DNA of 64,000 nucleotides from Tardiphaga sp. (GTDB lineage Bacteria; Pseudomonadota; Alphaproteobacteria; Rhizobiales; Xanthobacteraceae). This document shows, in pieces, positions 40,523 through 49,829 of this stretch. The stretch is taken from assembly GCF_028290785.1 (NCBI RefSeq), contig NZ_JAQGJD010000318.1:34280-98279 (forward strand), read 5' to 3'. Both the position numbers and the translations under genes were made by a program. The notes beneath the pieces were generated by a model, which was given only the letters and a program-made list of their open reading frames with translations, had not been told where the DNA came from and searched no databases. Position 1 is the stretch's first letter; the number at the start of each line of letters is the position of its first letter.

Positions 40523-41500
40523 CTACTCCGGCTGGATGCCGAGCCCTTGAATGACCTTGCCTGTGTTCGCGAGTTCGGCGTCCAGGAACTGCTTCGCGCC
40601 GGCGGGTGTCACCGCGTCGCCGATGCGGACATCGAAGCCGAGGGTCGGGGCGCGCTCTTGCACTTCAGGCGAGTTGATCGCACGCGCGACCTCGAAGCTG
40701 AGTTTTTGCACGATGTCCGGCGGTGTGCCGGCCGGCGCCATGAACATGAACCAGCCTTGGAGGTCGACGCTCTTCAGCGTTTCGGAGATAGCGGGCACGT
40801 CCGGCAGGGAAGCGATCCGTGTACTGCCGGCAACGGCCAACGGGCGCAGCGTCTTGGCCGCAATGAAGGGCTCGGCCACGGAGGCGGACTGGATGGTTAC
40901 CTGGATGCGTCCGGTGATGCTGTCCTGCACCGCGTTGGTGGTCGTGTTGTAGGGCACCAGCACGAAACCGGTCCCCGCCTGCTTGTTGATGGATTGCGCG
41001 ATCAGGCCCGAGATGTTGCGCGGCCCATCGACCGCCATGCTAAGGGAGCCCGGTGCCTGTTTCTCAAGGGCTATCAATTCCGCCAGCGTATTCGCTTTGA
41101 CTTCAGGGTTGACGAGAAGCACGTGGTTGCTGCGCGCTACCGTCGCCACCGGCACAAAGTCCTTGATCGGATCGTAGGGCAGCTTCTTGAACGTGTACGG
41201 ATTGGTGACCAGCGCTGCCGAAGTCGCGAACAGGAACGTGTAGCCGTCCGGGGCTGCGCGGGCGACGGTCTGGGTGCCGATGAGGTTGGCAGCGCCCGGC
41301 CGGTTCTCGACCACAAATTGTTGCCCGAGCGCCTTGCCCAATTTGTCGACGATGATGCGGCACAGCACATCCGGGCTGTTGCCGGCAGCCTGCGAGACCA
41401 CCACGGTAATCGGCCGGGTTGGCCATGACTGCGCGAGCGCTGGGGTCGTGAGGCCCAGCACGCCGCCCATTAGGAGCGCGAGGTGAGATCGTCCGAGCAT
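40523..41500 (-). CDS. Bug/TctC-family tripartite tricarboxylate transporter substrate-binding protein
   Basis: WPTRPITVVVSQAAGNSPDVLCRIIVDKLGKALGQQFVVENRPGAANLIGTQTVARAAPDGYT. Confidence 0.94.
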   Translation of the reverse strand: MLGRSHLALLMGGVLGLTTPALAQSWPTRPITVVVSQAAGNSPDVLCRIIVDKLGKALGQQFVVENRPGAANLIGTQTVARAAPDGYTFLFATSAALVTNPYTFKKLPYDPIKDFVPVATVARSNHVLLVNPEVKANTLAELIALEKQAPGSLSMAVDGPRNISGLIAQSINKQAGTGFVLVPYNTTTNAVQDSITGRIQVTIQSASVAEPFIAAKTLRPLAVAGSTRIASLPDVPAISETLKSVDLQGWFMFMAPAGTPPDIVQKLSFEVARAINSPEVQERAPTLGFDVRIGDAVTPAGAKQFLDAELANTGKVIQGLGIQPE

Positions 41501-41608
41501 ATTAATCCTCCTTGAGTGAGTGCCTGCGATTTTTCATCGCTTAAGGCTGCGATCCGTTGGTCAGCTCGTCGATGGCGGGGCGGCGCGCGATGCGCGCTCC
41601 GCCTTCCA

Positions 41609-42457
41609 TCAGATCTCGTCGGAGACGCCATTACGCAGAACGCCCAGCCGATCGATTTCGACTTCGACGATATCGCCGGGCTTCAGCCACAGCGGCGGGG
41701 TGCGCTTGGCACCCACACCGCCGGGCGTACCGGTGACGATCACGTCGCCCGGCTCCAGTCGCGTGAACGACGAGCAGTATTCAATCTGACGCGGAATATC
41801 GAAGATCATCTGATCGATCGTCGCATCCTGGACGATCTGGCCGTTGACGCGTGTCTGCAGCCGAAGTGGCTTCACGTCGCCGAGTTCATCCGGCGTCATC
41901 ATCCACGGGCCGAACGCGCCGGTTTCCGGAAAATTTTTGCCGGGCGTGAACTGGTGCGTATGGCGCTGGAAGTCGCGCACGCTGCCTTCGTTGTAGCAGG
42001 CATAGCCGGCTATGTGGATCCACGCATCGGCCTGCGTGATATGGCGGCCGGGCTTCCCGATAATGATCGCAAGCTCGCCTTCGTAATCGAGATGGGTCGA
42101 AAGCTTCGGCCGGACGATGTCGGCGAGATGGCCGGTCTGGCTGTTGGCGAACCGCGCGAATACGGTCGGGTTCTCGACTTCGGAGCGGCCCGTTTCCTTG
42201 CGGTGCGTTTCGTAATTGAGGCCGATACAGAGAATCTTGTCGGGATTCGGAATGACCGGCAGCCATGCGATGTCGGCCGTCGGATATCGCTTCGCCTCGC
42301 GCGCGGCCTTGCCGACGGCCGACAGCGCGTCTGCGGCAATGACGGATTTGAGATCGGGGTAGCGGTGTTTCAGGACGGCGCCGACGTCGAGCGCGTCCTC
42401 GCCCTCGATCACACCCCAGCTGCGGTTGTTGCCGATCTTGAAGCTTGCCAGTTTCAT
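41609..42457 (-). CDS. Fumarylacetoacetate hydrolase family protein
   Basis: MKLASFKIGNNRSWGVIEGEDALDV start; ILCIGLNYETHRKETGR, YEGELAIIIGKPGRHI, GDVIVTGTPGGVGAKRTPP. Confidence 0.93.
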   Translation of the reverse strand: MKLASFKIGNNRSWGVIEGEDALDVGAVLKHRYPDLKSVIAADALSAVGKAAREAKRYPTADIAWLPVIPNPDKILCIGLNYETHRKETGRSEVENPTVFARFANSQTGHLADIVRPKLSTHLDYEGELAIIIGKPGRHITQADAWIHIAGYACYNEGSVRDFQRHTHQFTPGKNFPETGAFGPWMMTPDELGDVKPLRLQTRVNGQIVQDATIDQMIFDIPRQIEYCSSFTRLEPGDVIVTGTPGGVGAKRTPPLWLKPGDIVEVEIDRLGVLRNGVSDEI

Positions 42458-42506
42458 GGTGACGTCCTCGCTTTGGAAACCGCGGTGCGGTGATGAAGGG
42501 GCGAAA

Positions 42507-44090
42507 TCATTGCAGGCCTGCCGCCAGGTCGGCGAGCAGCTTGCGGAGCGCGTCGTCGTTGCTGGCGACGCCGAACACGTAGTGGTCCGGCCGGACGATC
42601 GCGGCGCCGCAGCCGTAGCGATCGAACCAGCTCGCGCCGACGCCGTCCTGTTCGACGAAGGCGTCGGTGTTGTGACCCGGTGCATCGGCCGAAGCGATGC
42701 GGATCGGCCGTACGCCGAGCCGGATCAGCTCCGCCTGGATGTCAGCCGCCGGCACGACGGCGCTTCGCGCATCGAGCACAAGCCGCCAGCCGGTGCCTGC
42801 GACCGCGTCCAGCAACTCTCGTCCCTTCGCCGTCCCGATCCAGGGCTGTGGAAACAGCGTGCCGTGCGCGGGATGCAGCGGGCGCGCCAGCAGGCCGGTC
42901 TGTAGCGGTGGTACGATTTCCTGGCGGGTCACGGTGCGTGGCTGACCGCCACCTTCCGCGAGGATGCGCAGATCGCGCGCCTCGGCGGCGACCGGATCGC
43001 GTTCGCAGATGACGTGGCCGATCGCCTTGATCCGCGAGGTCAACTGGCGGACATGGTCGCTGCGCTCTTCACTGTAACTGTCGAGCAGCGCGTCGCCGGA
43101 CTGGCCCGCGAGAACGCGATCGAGCTTCCACACCAGATTGGCGACATCGCGAATACCCTGGCACATGCCCTGGCCGATGAAGGGCGGTTGCTGGTGCGCG
43201 GCGTCGCCGGCGAGGAAGACGCGGCCGCTCCGCCATCGCTCGGCGACCAGCGCATGAAACCGGTAGCTCGCGGCGCGCCACAATATGGCGTCGTCCGGGG
43301 TGATCCATCGCGCCAGCAGCCGCCACACCTGCGCTGCCGTCTCCATTTCGGAAGGGTCTTCGCCGGGCAACAGCATAATCTCGAAGCGGCGATGATTTCC
43401 GGGGCCGATGATGAACGACGTCGGCCGCGACGGCTCACAGAATTGGGCCGCGGTCTCCGGCAGCTGGCGGAGGGCGCCGTTGTTGACTTGCAGGTCGACC
43501 ACCAGCCAGGGCTCGTCGAACACCAGATCTTCAAAGCCGATGCCGAGCTGCTGCCTGACCGGGCTTGAGGCGCCGTCACAGGCGATCACATAGTCCGTGG
43601 TCATCGAACGCGTCGCACCGCTATCGTCGCGCAGATGCAGTGTGACCTGATGCTCCGATTGGTCGAAGCCGACCAGTTCCGTGCCCAAATCGACCGTCAC
43701 GCTGTCATAGGCTGCGGCATGCGCGCGCAACGCCGCCTCGACCGGCGGCTGCGTGAACACCATGCTGGGCGTGTAGCCCAGCGGATACGGTTCGGCGACC
43801 ATGTCGATGCGCCGGATTAACTGGCCTTTGGCGCCAAAATGCTGCGATGCCGGAAACGGCGCGATGAATGGCAGCACGCGCTCGGCAGCACCAAGATTAT
43901 CGAGCACGCGCAGGATCTCATGATCGATCGCTATCGCGCGGGGCTTGTCATAGACGTTGCGCTGGCGGTCGATGGCCAGCGTGCGGATGTCGCGGTCGCC
44001 GAGCAGGCTGGTGGCGATGGCGCCAGACGGGCCGTGGCCGACCACGACCACCTGGAAATCGCTGCGGGATGGTTGCGGTGAAAGCGTCAC
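42507..44090 (-). CDS. FAD-dependent aromatic monooxygenase (MhpA-like)
   Basis: VVVVGHGPSGAIATSLLGDRDI FAD motif; VFLAGDAAHQQPPFIGQGMCQGIRDVANLVWKL GD motif. Confidence 0.92.
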   Translation of the reverse strand: MTLSPQPSRSDFQVVVVGHGPSGAIATSLLGDRDIRTLAIDRQRNVYDKPRAIAIDHEILRVLDNLGAAERVLPFIAPFPASQHFGAKGQLIRRIDMVAEPYPLGYTPSMVFTQPPVEAALRAHAAAYDSVTVDLGTELVGFDQSEHQVTLHLRDDSGATRSMTTDYVIACDGASSPVRQQLGIGFEDLVFDEPWLVVDLQVNNGALRQLPETAAQFCEPSRPTSFIIGPGNHRRFEIMLLPGEDPSEMETAAQVWRLLARWITPDDAILWRAASYRFHALVAERWRSGRVFLAGDAAHQQPPFIGQGMCQGIRDVANLVWKLDRVLAGQSGDALLDSYSEERSDHVRQLTSRIKAIGHVICERDPVAAEARDLRILAEGGGQPRTVTRQEIVPPLQTGLLARPLHPAHGTLFPQPWIGTAKGRELLDAVAGTGWRLVLDARSAVVPAADIQAELIRLGVRPIRIASADAPGHNTDAFVEQDGVGASWFDRYGCGAAIVRPDHYVFGVASNDDALRKLLADLAAGLQ

Positions 44091-44132
44091 ACGGCACTCC
44101 AGCTAAATTCGACAACGCGGCGGATGAAGCGA

Positions 44133-45026
44133 CTACGCATCGGCGAAGCGCACGGCGATCTGCGCCGCTTTGACGTGATCGGCCTTGGGCGGGGCGATGC
44201 CCCAGTGATCGGTGCGGCCCGGTGGCCAACTCCATTCCGACGGGCCACGCACCACATAGTCGTCGTCGACCTGCAGCACTTCGGCGGTGTATTCGATGAC
44301 GACGCCCAGCGGATCGATGAAATAAGCGAAGACGTTGTCGCCCGGCCCGTGGCGGCCGACGCCCCAGGCGATCGGAAATCCGGCGTCGATCAGGCGGCCG
44401 GAGCCGCGCATCACCGCCTCCAGGTCCGGCATCAGGAAGGCGACGTGGTTGAGCCCGTTGACGGGGGCATTGGCGATGACGATGGCGTGGTGATCGGCGT
44501 TGCAGCGCACGAACGCCATGGCTTTCGACCGGTCGGTCAGGCGAAACCCGAGCGCGCGTTGGTAGAACGCCGCCAGGCCATCGACATCGGTGCTGTTGAT
44601 ATTGACATGCGCCAATCGAACCGGCCGATAGCCGAGGGCGAGTGGCGCGTGCTGCGCATCGCCGTAGACGAAACGCAGCACGCCACCGTCCGGTGAACGG
44701 ACGGTCATGACCATGCCGCCGTCGGGACCGGGGTTGGCCACCGGGCCGGACAGCTGCGTCGCGCCATGCTCCCGGCAAGCGACGTCCACGCGTTCGAAAT
44801 CCGCGTCCCGGTCGAGACGGAAGGTGATGGCCCGGAGGGCAGGGCCGTCGCCTTGACGTAACGCCACCACATGATGATCGGTGCCGCTGGCGCGCAGATA
44901 GCTCACGCCGTCGTGGCGCGTGACGAGATCGAGCCCCCAGACGGAGGTGTAGAAGGCTTCGGATCTCGCGAGGTCGGGCGTGTCGAGATCGACGCTGCGC
45001 AAGGCGGTGACGGGGAAATGGCTCAT
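44133..45026 (-). CDS. VOC-family protein, two-domain extradiol-dioxygenase-like
   Basis: Two glyoxalase/VOC repeats; LAHVNINSTDVDGLAAFYQRALGFRL, NGLNHVAFLMPD. Confidence 0.88.
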   Translation of the reverse strand: MSHFPVTALRSVDLDTPDLARSEAFYTSVWGLDLVTRHDGVSYLRASGTDHHVVALRQGDGPALRAITFRLDRDADFERVDVACREHGATQLSGPVANPGPDGGMVMTVRSPDGGVLRFVYGDAQHAPLALGYRPVRLAHVNINSTDVDGLAAFYQRALGFRLTDRSKAMAFVRCNADHHAIVIANAPVNGLNHVAFLMPDLEAVMRGSGRLIDAGFPIAWGVGRHGPGDNVFAYFIDPLGVVIEYTAEVLQVDDDYVVRGPSEWSWPPGRTDHWGIAPPKADHVKAAQIAVRFADA

Positions 45027-46054
45027 GGTGAAACCCGCTCACCCGTTCCGAGAAAGCGCCGCGCGTTGTCGCGTATCACGAGGTTGCGGGTGGCTTCGTT
45101 GGCGATGGCTGACGCCGCTCGCGCCACCGGGGTGTGGTCGTGGAAGGCGAACGGATAATCGGTGCCGAGCATGATCTGCGTTGCGCCGAACTTGGCGATC
45201 AGGTGAAGCAGCGTGGCATCGTCGTAGACAAGGGCGTCGTAATACAGCCGGCGCGCCTGTGCGACGGGAGCCTCCTGAATGCTTTCCTGCAGCACGGGAA
45301 ATACCTGATAGCCTTCCTGCAGCCGCGGCAGCAGCGAGGCCAGCGTGCCGCCGCCATGGCTGAAGGCGATGCGCAGGCCGGGCCGGCGCAGCAGCAGGTT
45401 CGATGTAATCACCGAGGCCGCGGCGAGGCCGATGTCGGTGGGATAGGCGAGAACCTGCTGCAGTTGCGCCGGGCCGATCAGCCGGTCCATGCCGGCGGGG
45501 CGCAGCGCATGGACGAAAACCGCCATGTCGAGCTTCTCGACTTCGGCAAACAGCCCGCCGAAATCGGGAGACCCGATCGGCTTGCCGTTGACGTTGCTGC
45601 CGATCTCGATGCCAGCGAAGCCGAGCTCATGCTTCAGCCGGCGCAGTTCGGCGATCGCGCGGTCGATGTCCTGCAGCGGCAGCGCGCCCAAAGCGACCAG
45701 CCGGCCGCCGGCATGCGCGACCATCTCGGCCATCTGGTCGTTGATGTAGCGCAGCAGGTCATCGGCCGCGGCGGGATCCATCCAGTACGACAGCAGCTCC
45801 GGCATCGGCGAAATCGCCTGGAGGCGGAGGCCCATTTCCTCCATGTCGGCAACGCGTTTCTCGACGTCCCAGCAACGGTCGGACACCGTGCGGTAGACGC
45901 GGCCGGCCATCATCACATGCTTGTGGCAGGGGTTGGCATCGGTCATTGACGGCCAATCGGCCGGCACGGCGGCCCCCATGTATCGGGGAAACGACGCCGG
46001 TACGACGTGCGCGTGGACGTCGATTCCGCAGCCGCACGTGGACAGGATGCTCAC
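45023..46054 (-). CDS. Amidohydrolase family protein (ACMSD-like)
   Basis: GIDVHAHVVPASFPRYMG, IAFSHGGGTLASLLPR, IMLGTDYPFAFHDHTP. Confidence 0.9.
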   Translation of the reverse strand: MSILSTCGCGIDVHAHVVPASFPRYMGAAVPADWPSMTDANPCHKHVMMAGRVYRTVSDRCWDVEKRVADMEEMGLRLQAISPMPELLSYWMDPAAADDLLRYINDQMAEMVAHAGGRLVALGALPLQDIDRAIAELRRLKHELGFAGIEIGSNVNGKPIGSPDFGGLFAEVEKLDMAVFVHALRPAGMDRLIGPAQLQQVLAYPTDIGLAAASVITSNLLLRRPGLRIAFSHGGGTLASLLPRLQEGYQVFPVLQESIQEAPVAQARRLYYDALVYDDATLLHLIAKFGATQIMLGTDYPFAFHDHTPVARAASAIANEATRNLVIRDNARRFLGTGERVSP

Positions 46055-46205
46055 AGGCGTGGAAGTTCGTCGGAATGCGACCGCAGGACAACGATGACCG
46101 TCGTGTTGGCTATTATTAGAGTCCTATTGCCCAGCATTTTCGTTCCCGGTCGCTTATTCGTTTGTTGCTCTACCCATAACTTATAAAAAAACCGTCCGGC
46201 AACAT

Positions 46206-46245
46206 AAATTTATAAATTTCTTCATTTCAATGAAAAGTGTATACA
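46206..46245. promoter_or_regulatory. Divergent promoter region with palindromes AAATTTATAAATTT and TGTATACA
   Basis: Perfect 14-bp palindrome at 46206-46219 and perfect 8-bp palindrome at 46238-46245, just upstream of a GntR gene. Confidence 0.55.
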
Positions 46246-46294
46246 GGCCCAGGACCAGGCCGGATGTGGCCGGCGGCATAGGAGATCATTCGGC

Positions 46295-47020
46295 GTGGAC
46301 AGGACATCAGTGCTTCGCTTGGCGTCACCGGCGCCATCGACTCAGGCGAGCACGGTCTACGATCGCCTGCGCGACGACCTGCTATCCGGGCGGCTGGAGC
46401 CCGGTCGGAAATTGCAGATGCGTTTCCTCAGCGATCGGTACCAGATCGGCCAGACCCCGCTACGCGAGGCGCTGAACCGGCTGACGGCGGACGGTCTGGT
46501 GGAAGGTCGCGAGCAGCGTGGCTTTTACGTCGCTGCCATCAGCCGCAGCGAACTGGCCGAACTGACCAAAACGCGATGCTGGGTCGAGAGTCTGGCGCTG
46601 CGCGAATCCATGGCGGCCGCCACCCCTCAGTGGGAAGAACAATTGCTGCTGGCGCAGCATCGCCTCAGCCGATCACCCCGTTCGCTTAACCCCGAGCACT
46701 TTGAAGACAATCCGGAGTGGGAGCGCCTGCACCGCTCCTACCACGGCACGCTGATCGGAAATTGCGGATCGCAATCCCTGATCGGCTTCTGCGGTCAGCT
46801 CGCCGACCAGCTGTACCGCTATCGGCGTCTGTCGATCCGCAAGGCTTTCCCGTCGCGGCACGTCGCCGACGAACACCAGGCCATCTTGAACGCTGTGCTG
46901 AGCAAAGATGCGGAAGTCGCGGTGGCCCTGCTCACCACGCACTACGGCCGGACGGCTGAAGTCATTCTGCAGGACGAGCAGATCTTCCCGGAACTAAAAA
47001 GACTTGACGAGTTCGCCTGA
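46295..47020 (+). CDS. GntR-family (FCD domain) transcriptional regulator
   Basis: VYDRLRDDLLSGRLEPGRKLQMRFLSDRYQIGQTPLREALNRLTADGLV wHTH. Confidence 0.9.
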   Translation: MDRTSVLRLASPAPSTQASTVYDRLRDDLLSGRLEPGRKLQMRFLSDRYQIGQTPLREALNRLTADGLVEGREQRGFYVAAISRSELAELTKTRCWVESLALRESMAAATPQWEEQLLLAQHRLSRSPRSLNPEHFEDNPEWERLHRSYHGTLIGNCGSQSLIGFCGQLADQLYRYRRLSIRKAFPSRHVADEHQAILNAVLSKDAEVAVALLTTHYGRTAEVILQDEQIFPELKRLDEFA

Positions 47021-47526
47021 CATTCCAGGTGTCATTCAGTCGGCTCGTCGGCCCGCTGATAAGTGATAAGTAACGAGCAGATTTGCGATCCGATTCTGAG
47101 ATCAACCGTATTAATCGCGCATCCCGACCATTCCGGCTGGATTTTCCCGTTGCCTTGCGAATATCACACGCTTCATCATGTGTAATGAAGGAATTAGCCC
47201 GATTGCCCCGCTCATACTCGAAGAAGCGCGTAGTAGGCCGCGATAGCTCCGAAATCATCAACCCCGCATCGCGCCCTCCGCTTCCCTCGATCGCGAAGAT
47301 GTCAAAACCATACCGATTGCGAAGTCCGTCTTAGAACTTACTCGTGACCGGTCGCCTTTGGCGCAAAAGCGGATGCACGGACTTTAAGCTTTCTGTTGCC
47401 AAGGCAACTATTCTGTGACAATTTTTCCGGATAGAGCGCACCAGAGCGATTGATCGCCGCGCCTTTGGGAGAGAAACGATGGTGGACCGCGTCGGTGGGA
47501 CAGCAATCGCGCCTGCGTGCGATTTT

Positions 47527-48054
47527 TTATTCGGAAGGATCGTTGACCGCGCCGAGATTGCCATGGATTCTGCGCAGGAGGTCGATCAGCACCTCGCGTT
47601 CACGCTCGTCGAGGCAGGACAGCAGCTTCCGTTCCCGCTCCAAGGCAGCGCCGATCACCGCGTCATGCGTGGCTCGCCCCTTCGCGGTCAACGCAATCGA
47701 ATGACTGCGGCCGTCCTGGCGGTCGGCGTCGATCGTGATCAACCCGCGTTCCCGCAGCATCGCGAGCGTACGGCTCACCGGCCCCTTGTCGAAGCCAATG
47801 ACATTGCAGATGCGCGACGCGGGAATGCCGGGCTCGATCGCCAGAAGCGACATGATGCGCCACTCGGTGACGTTCACGCCGAAACGCTTCTGGTAGAACG
47901 CCGTCGCACTGCGCGACAGCTTGTTGGCGATAAAGGTCACAAAAGCAGGTACGTAACGCTCGAGATCCAGCAGTTGTCCCGTTTTGGCAGGCCCGGCGAC
48001 GGATTTGGCTTTTGCGGTCGTACGTCCCGCCTTGCTCTTCCCGTTCTTGCTCAT
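47527..48054 (-). CDS. MarR-family transcriptional regulator
   Basis: NVTEWRIMSLLAIEPGIPASRICNVIGFDKGPVSRTLAMLRERGLITIDADRQDGRSHSIALTAKG wHTH; start at MSKNGKSKAG. Confidence 0.9.
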   Translation of the reverse strand: MSKNGKSKAGRTTAKAKSVAGPAKTGQLLDLERYVPAFVTFIANKLSRSATAFYQKRFGVNVTEWRIMSLLAIEPGIPASRICNVIGFDKGPVSRTLAMLRERGLITIDADRQDGRSHSIALTAKGRATHDAVIGAALERERKLLSCLDEREREVLIDLLRRIHGNLGAVNDPSE

Positions 48055-48167
48055 GCGACTGAATTCCGACTGCCTCTTCCGTCGAGCCGAAGCGGCCGAC
48101 CGGTTCACTGCGCCCAGAAGTAAAGACAACCGCCCGCTATTGCCAAGCAGAAAAGCAGGAGAATCTC

Positions 48168-49436
48168 ATGGTCGCGACAGATGCCTCTGCCTCCTCCCGC
48201 CCCCCGGCTGTGCTGGCTTTTGACATGGATGGTCGTCAAGCCGGCGCGTCGCCAGCGATCCCCATCCTCGACGTCGATCCGTTTGCGATGGAGTTCTTCG
48301 CTGATCCGCATCCGACGCATGAAGTGCTGCGCGAGGCTGGACCTGTCGTGTATCTCGACAAATGGAACGTGTTCGCCGTGGCGCGCTATGCCGAAGTCCA
48401 TGCCGTGCTCAACGACCCGCAGACGTTCTGCTCGAGCCGCGGTGTCGGTCTCAGCGATTTCGCCAACGAAAAACCGTGGCGACCGCCAAGCCTGATCCTC
48501 GAAGCCGATCCACCCGCGCATACGCGGACCCGCGCGGTGCTCAGCAAGGTACTGTCGCCGGCGGTGATGAAGCAGCTCCGGGACGGGTTTGCGGCGGCGG
48601 CGGAGGCGAAGGTCGATGAGTTGCTGGCGAGGGGAAGTTTTGACGCCATCAGCGATCTGGCCGAGGCCTTCCCGCTATCGGTGTTTCCCGATGCGATGGG
48701 GCTGCAGCAGGAGGGGCGCGAGAACCTGCTGCCCTATGCCGGCCTGGTGTTCAACGCCTTCGGCCCACCCAACGAGCTGCGCGAGGCCGCGATTGCCCGC
48801 TCGGCGCCGCATCAGGCCTATGTGCTGGAACAGTGTCAGCGCGAGAATCTCGCCCCCGGCGGGTTCGGCGCCTGCATCCACGCCCGGGTCGATAGCGGTG
48901 ACATCACGGCGGCCGAGGCGCCGCTGCTGGTGCGCTCGCTGCTGTCGGCCGGGCTCGATACCACGGTGAACGGCATCGGCGCGGCGCTCTATTGCCTGGC
49001 GCGCTACCCCCAGGAATTCGCCCGGCTGCGCGCCGATCTCTCGCTCGCCCGCAATGCCTTCGAGGAAGCCGTTCGCTATGAGAGCCCGGTGCAGACGTTC
49101 TTCCGCACCACGACAAGGGATGTCGAGATCAGCGGGCATCGCGTCGGCGAGGGCGAGAAGGTCCTGATGTTTCTGGCGGCTGCCAACCGCGATCCGCGGC
49201 GTTGGGCAGAGCCCGATCGTTACGATATTACGCGCAAGACCTCCGGCCACGTCGGCTTTGGATCCGGCGTCCATTTGTGCGTGGGCCAGTTGGTGGCGCG
49301 GCTGGAGGGCGAAGTAATGCTTTCCGCACTCGCACGAAAAGTTGCATCGATCGAGATCACCGGCAAGCCGACGCGCCGCTTCAACAACACGCTGCGCGGG
49401 CTCGAAAGCCTGCCGGTCAAACTCACCGCGGCCTGA
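48168..49436 (+). CDS. Cytochrome P450, CYP199A-like (para-substituted benzoate monooxygenase)
   Basis: GPVVYLDKWNVFAVARYAEVHAVLNDPQTFCSSRGVGLSDF, LSAGLDTTVNGIG I-helix, FGSGVHLCVGQLVARLEG heme motif; closely resembles remembered CYP199A4 sequence. Confidence 0.9.
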   Translation: MVATDASASSRPPAVLAFDMDGRQAGASPAIPILDVDPFAMEFFADPHPTHEVLREAGPVVYLDKWNVFAVARYAEVHAVLNDPQTFCSSRGVGLSDFANEKPWRPPSLILEADPPAHTRTRAVLSKVLSPAVMKQLRDGFAAAAEAKVDELLARGSFDAISDLAEAFPLSVFPDAMGLQQEGRENLLPYAGLVFNAFGPPNELREAAIARSAPHQAYVLEQCQRENLAPGGFGACIHARVDSGDITAAEAPLLVRSLLSAGLDTTVNGIGAALYCLARYPQEFARLRADLSLARNAFEEAVRYESPVQTFFRTTTRDVEISGHRVGEGEKVLMFLAAANRDPRRWAEPDRYDITRKTSGHVGFGSGVHLCVGQLVARLEGEVMLSALARKVASIEITGKPTRRFNNTLRGLESLPVKLTAA

Positions 49437-49444
49437 GGGGATCC

Positions 49445-49768
49445 ATGCCAAGCGTCACCTACATTCATTCCGACGGCCGAGCCGAAACCGTCACCGCCGG
49501 CGACGGTGACAGCGCGATGATCACGGCGATGCAGAACGGCGTCGATGGCATCGTCGGCGAGTGCGGCGGCGGTCTGGTCTGCGCCACCTGTCACGTCTAT
49601 GTCGATGACGCCTGGATGGAAAAGGTCGGGGCCGCCGCGACCGACGAAGACGAGATGCTGGAGGGCGTTGCGGCGGAGCGAAGCCCGAACAGCCGGCTAT
49701 CCTGCCAGATCAAGATGACCGATGCACTCGACGGCCTCGTGCTGCGACTGCCGGACCGACAATTCTAA
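49445..49768 (+). CDS. [2Fe-2S] ferredoxin (palustrisredoxin/adrenodoxin type)
   Basis: GECGGGLVCATCHVYVDDAW and NSRLSCQIK cysteine spacing; directly downstream of the P450. Confidence 0.92.
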   Translation: MPSVTYIHSDGRAETVTAGDGDSAMITAMQNGVDGIVGECGGGLVCATCHVYVDDAWMEKVGAAATDEDEMLEGVAAERSPNSRLSCQIKMTDALDGLVLRLPDRQF

Positions 49769-49829
49769 TTGCGAGAACGAAGCGGCCGGCAACGTCCGGA
49801 CCCGCGAAACAACGACAAAGGGGAATACC

